A stretch of DNA of 6,009 nucleotides from an uncultured Lachnospiraceae bacterium (GTDB lineage: Bacteria; Bacillota; Clostridia; Lachnospirales; Lachnospiraceae), in the NCBI GenBank assembly GCA_910588755.1, contig CAJUQZ010000052.1, positions 13,167 through 19,175 on the forward strand, read 5' to 3'. This document shows, in pieces, positions 5,251-6,009 of this stretch. Every line of letters begins with the position of its first letter. Position 1 is the first letter of the stretch. Below the pieces are notes generated by a model that was not told where the DNA came from, did no database searches, and saw only the letters and a program-made list of their open reading frames with translations. The translations under genes and the position numbers were made by a program.

Positions 5251-6009
5251 ATGAGAGCAAAAACAAAATCAGGAAACGCGACAGGATTTTCCGAGAGAAC
5301 CAGCGATATTATTCTGGTAATCATCTGTGCGGTGGCGCTGTTCATCGTTGCTTATCCGCTGTACTATATACTGATTGCCTCCGTGTCAAATCCGTATGAC
5401 GTATATGCGGGCAAGACGTTTTTGCTGCCCAGTCAGTTTACACTCGACGGATACAAGGCGGTATTTGCGGATTCCCGCATCGTGACGGGCTACATAAACA
5501 GCCTTAAATACACGGTTATCGGTACGGTATTTTCGGTGCTGATGCTGTATCTGTCGGCTTTTCCGCTCAGCGTGAAGGATTTGCCGGGAAGAAAATTTTT
5601 AAGCATCTTCTTTATCTTTACGATGTATTTTGGCGGCGGGCTTGTCCCGACGTACCTGGTGGTCAAGGATACGGGGCTGATGAACAGTATGTGGGCGCTC
5701 TTTCTGCCAGGCGGCGTCGGTGTAGGCAACATGATTATCATGAGAAATTTCTTTGAGAACAGCATTCCAAAGGAAATGATCGAGGCGGCGGGGATTGACG
5801 GCGCGTCAAAATGGACGACATTCTATAAGATTGTAGTACCGCTCAGCCGTTCAATTATGGCGGTCATGGTGGTGTTCAGCATGGTTGCGTACTGGAATGA
5901 CTGGTTTACGGCACTCATCTATCTGCCGGGCGAGGAGAAGGCTCCCCTGCCGCTGGTTTTGAGAAATATTCTGATAAAGAGTTCCGCGAGCGCAAGCCAG
6001 GCGAGCACG
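5251..6009 (+). CDS. Carbohydrate ABC transporter permease, LplC/UgpE-like (cut by window end)
   Basis: Second integral-membrane subunit of a sugar or oligosaccharide importer, which would pair with the upstream permease. The ATG at 5251 follows AGGAGG (5239-5244), an SD that overlaps the TAG stop of the upstream gene and suggests translational coupling. The 253 visible residues include a short cytoplasmic lead, a first helix (about 19-44, ILVIICAVALFIVAYPLYYILIAS in part), a periplasm-type loop with LLPSQFTLDGYKAVF (58-72), further helices at about 84-104, 115-135 and 146-164, and the EAA loop EAAGIDGASKWTTFYKIVVP (178-197). WNDWF (215-219) then precedes a conserved YLPGEEKAPLPLVLR segment. 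Family members are about 295-300 residues, so roughly 45 residues lie beyond the edge. No damage is visible. The substrate cannot be told from the sequence; the binding protein is probably downstream. Confidence 0.92.
   Translation, partial: MRAKTKSGNATGFSERTSDIILVIICAVALFIVAYPLYYILIASVSNPYDVYAGKTFLLPSQFTLDGYKAVFADSRIVTGYINSLKYTVIGTVFSVLMLYLSAFPLSVKDLPGRKFLSIFFIFTMYFGGGLVPTYLVVKDTGLMNSMWALFLPGGVGVGNMIIMRNFFENSIPKEMIEAAGIDGASKWTTFYKIVVPLSRSIMAVMVVFSMVAYWNDWFTALIYLPGEEKAPLPLVLRNILIKSSASASQAST

Noticed and set aside
4740..5345. A 201-codon minus-strand open frame across the permease genes
   Set aside because: It runs antisense to clear ABC permease coding sequence, has no SD and shows no family motif; it is a shadow of the GC-biased plus-strand codons.

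Overview
The window looks like chromosomal DNA of a low-to-mid GC Gram-positive anaerobe, most likely a Clostridia/Lachnospiraceae-type gut bacterium. The support is strong AGGAGG-type ribosome binding sites, a lipoprotein signal with a typical lipobox, a LacI regulator beside a paired oligosaccharide ABC permease set of the LplB/LplC (YtcP) type, and a GGDEF-EAL protein. This taxonomic call is inference from family style, not from a database match.

Layout. (1) 97-1458, plus strand: a membrane-anchored c-di-GMP protein with a degenerate GGDEF domain and a complete-looking EAL phosphodiesterase domain. Its open frame reaches the left edge, but a good SD-GTG pair favours a start at 97. (2) 1459-1996: a convergent intergenic region with a nested hairpin just after the EAL stop, about 300 bases with no recognisable gene, and a 154-bp MITE-like element (1813-1966). 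The element has 18-bp perfect terminal inverted repeats and a flanking 7-bp direct repeat ATGACAT. (3) 1997-4569, minus strand: reading leftwards, a LacI-family regulator, an unrecognised single-pass membrane protein and an unrecognised lipoprotein, each with its own SD. (4) 4596-6009, plus strand: two sugar-type ABC permease genes, the second cut by the window edge.

Two genes are damaged as written. The LacI gene is split by a one-base deficit in a run of five G (4082-4086 on the plus strand); adding one base restores a full-length 341-residue protein. The first permease lacks its N-terminal third. Its homology starts abruptly near 4596, about 10 bases from the LacI ribosome binding site, so the divergent promoter region and roughly the first 90-110 codons of the permease are missing. 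Either a deletion or rearrangement fused the two genes head to head and wrecked this transporter locus, or the assembly is wrong at this point.

The intact form of the right half would be a LacI-controlled carbohydrate uptake locus: the regulator responds to a sugar, two permease subunits form the membrane channel, and the solute-binding protein probably lies beyond the right edge. I saw no CRISPR array, tRNA, rRNA, transposase gene or phage gene. The most unusual items are the small mobile element and the lacI/permease junction.
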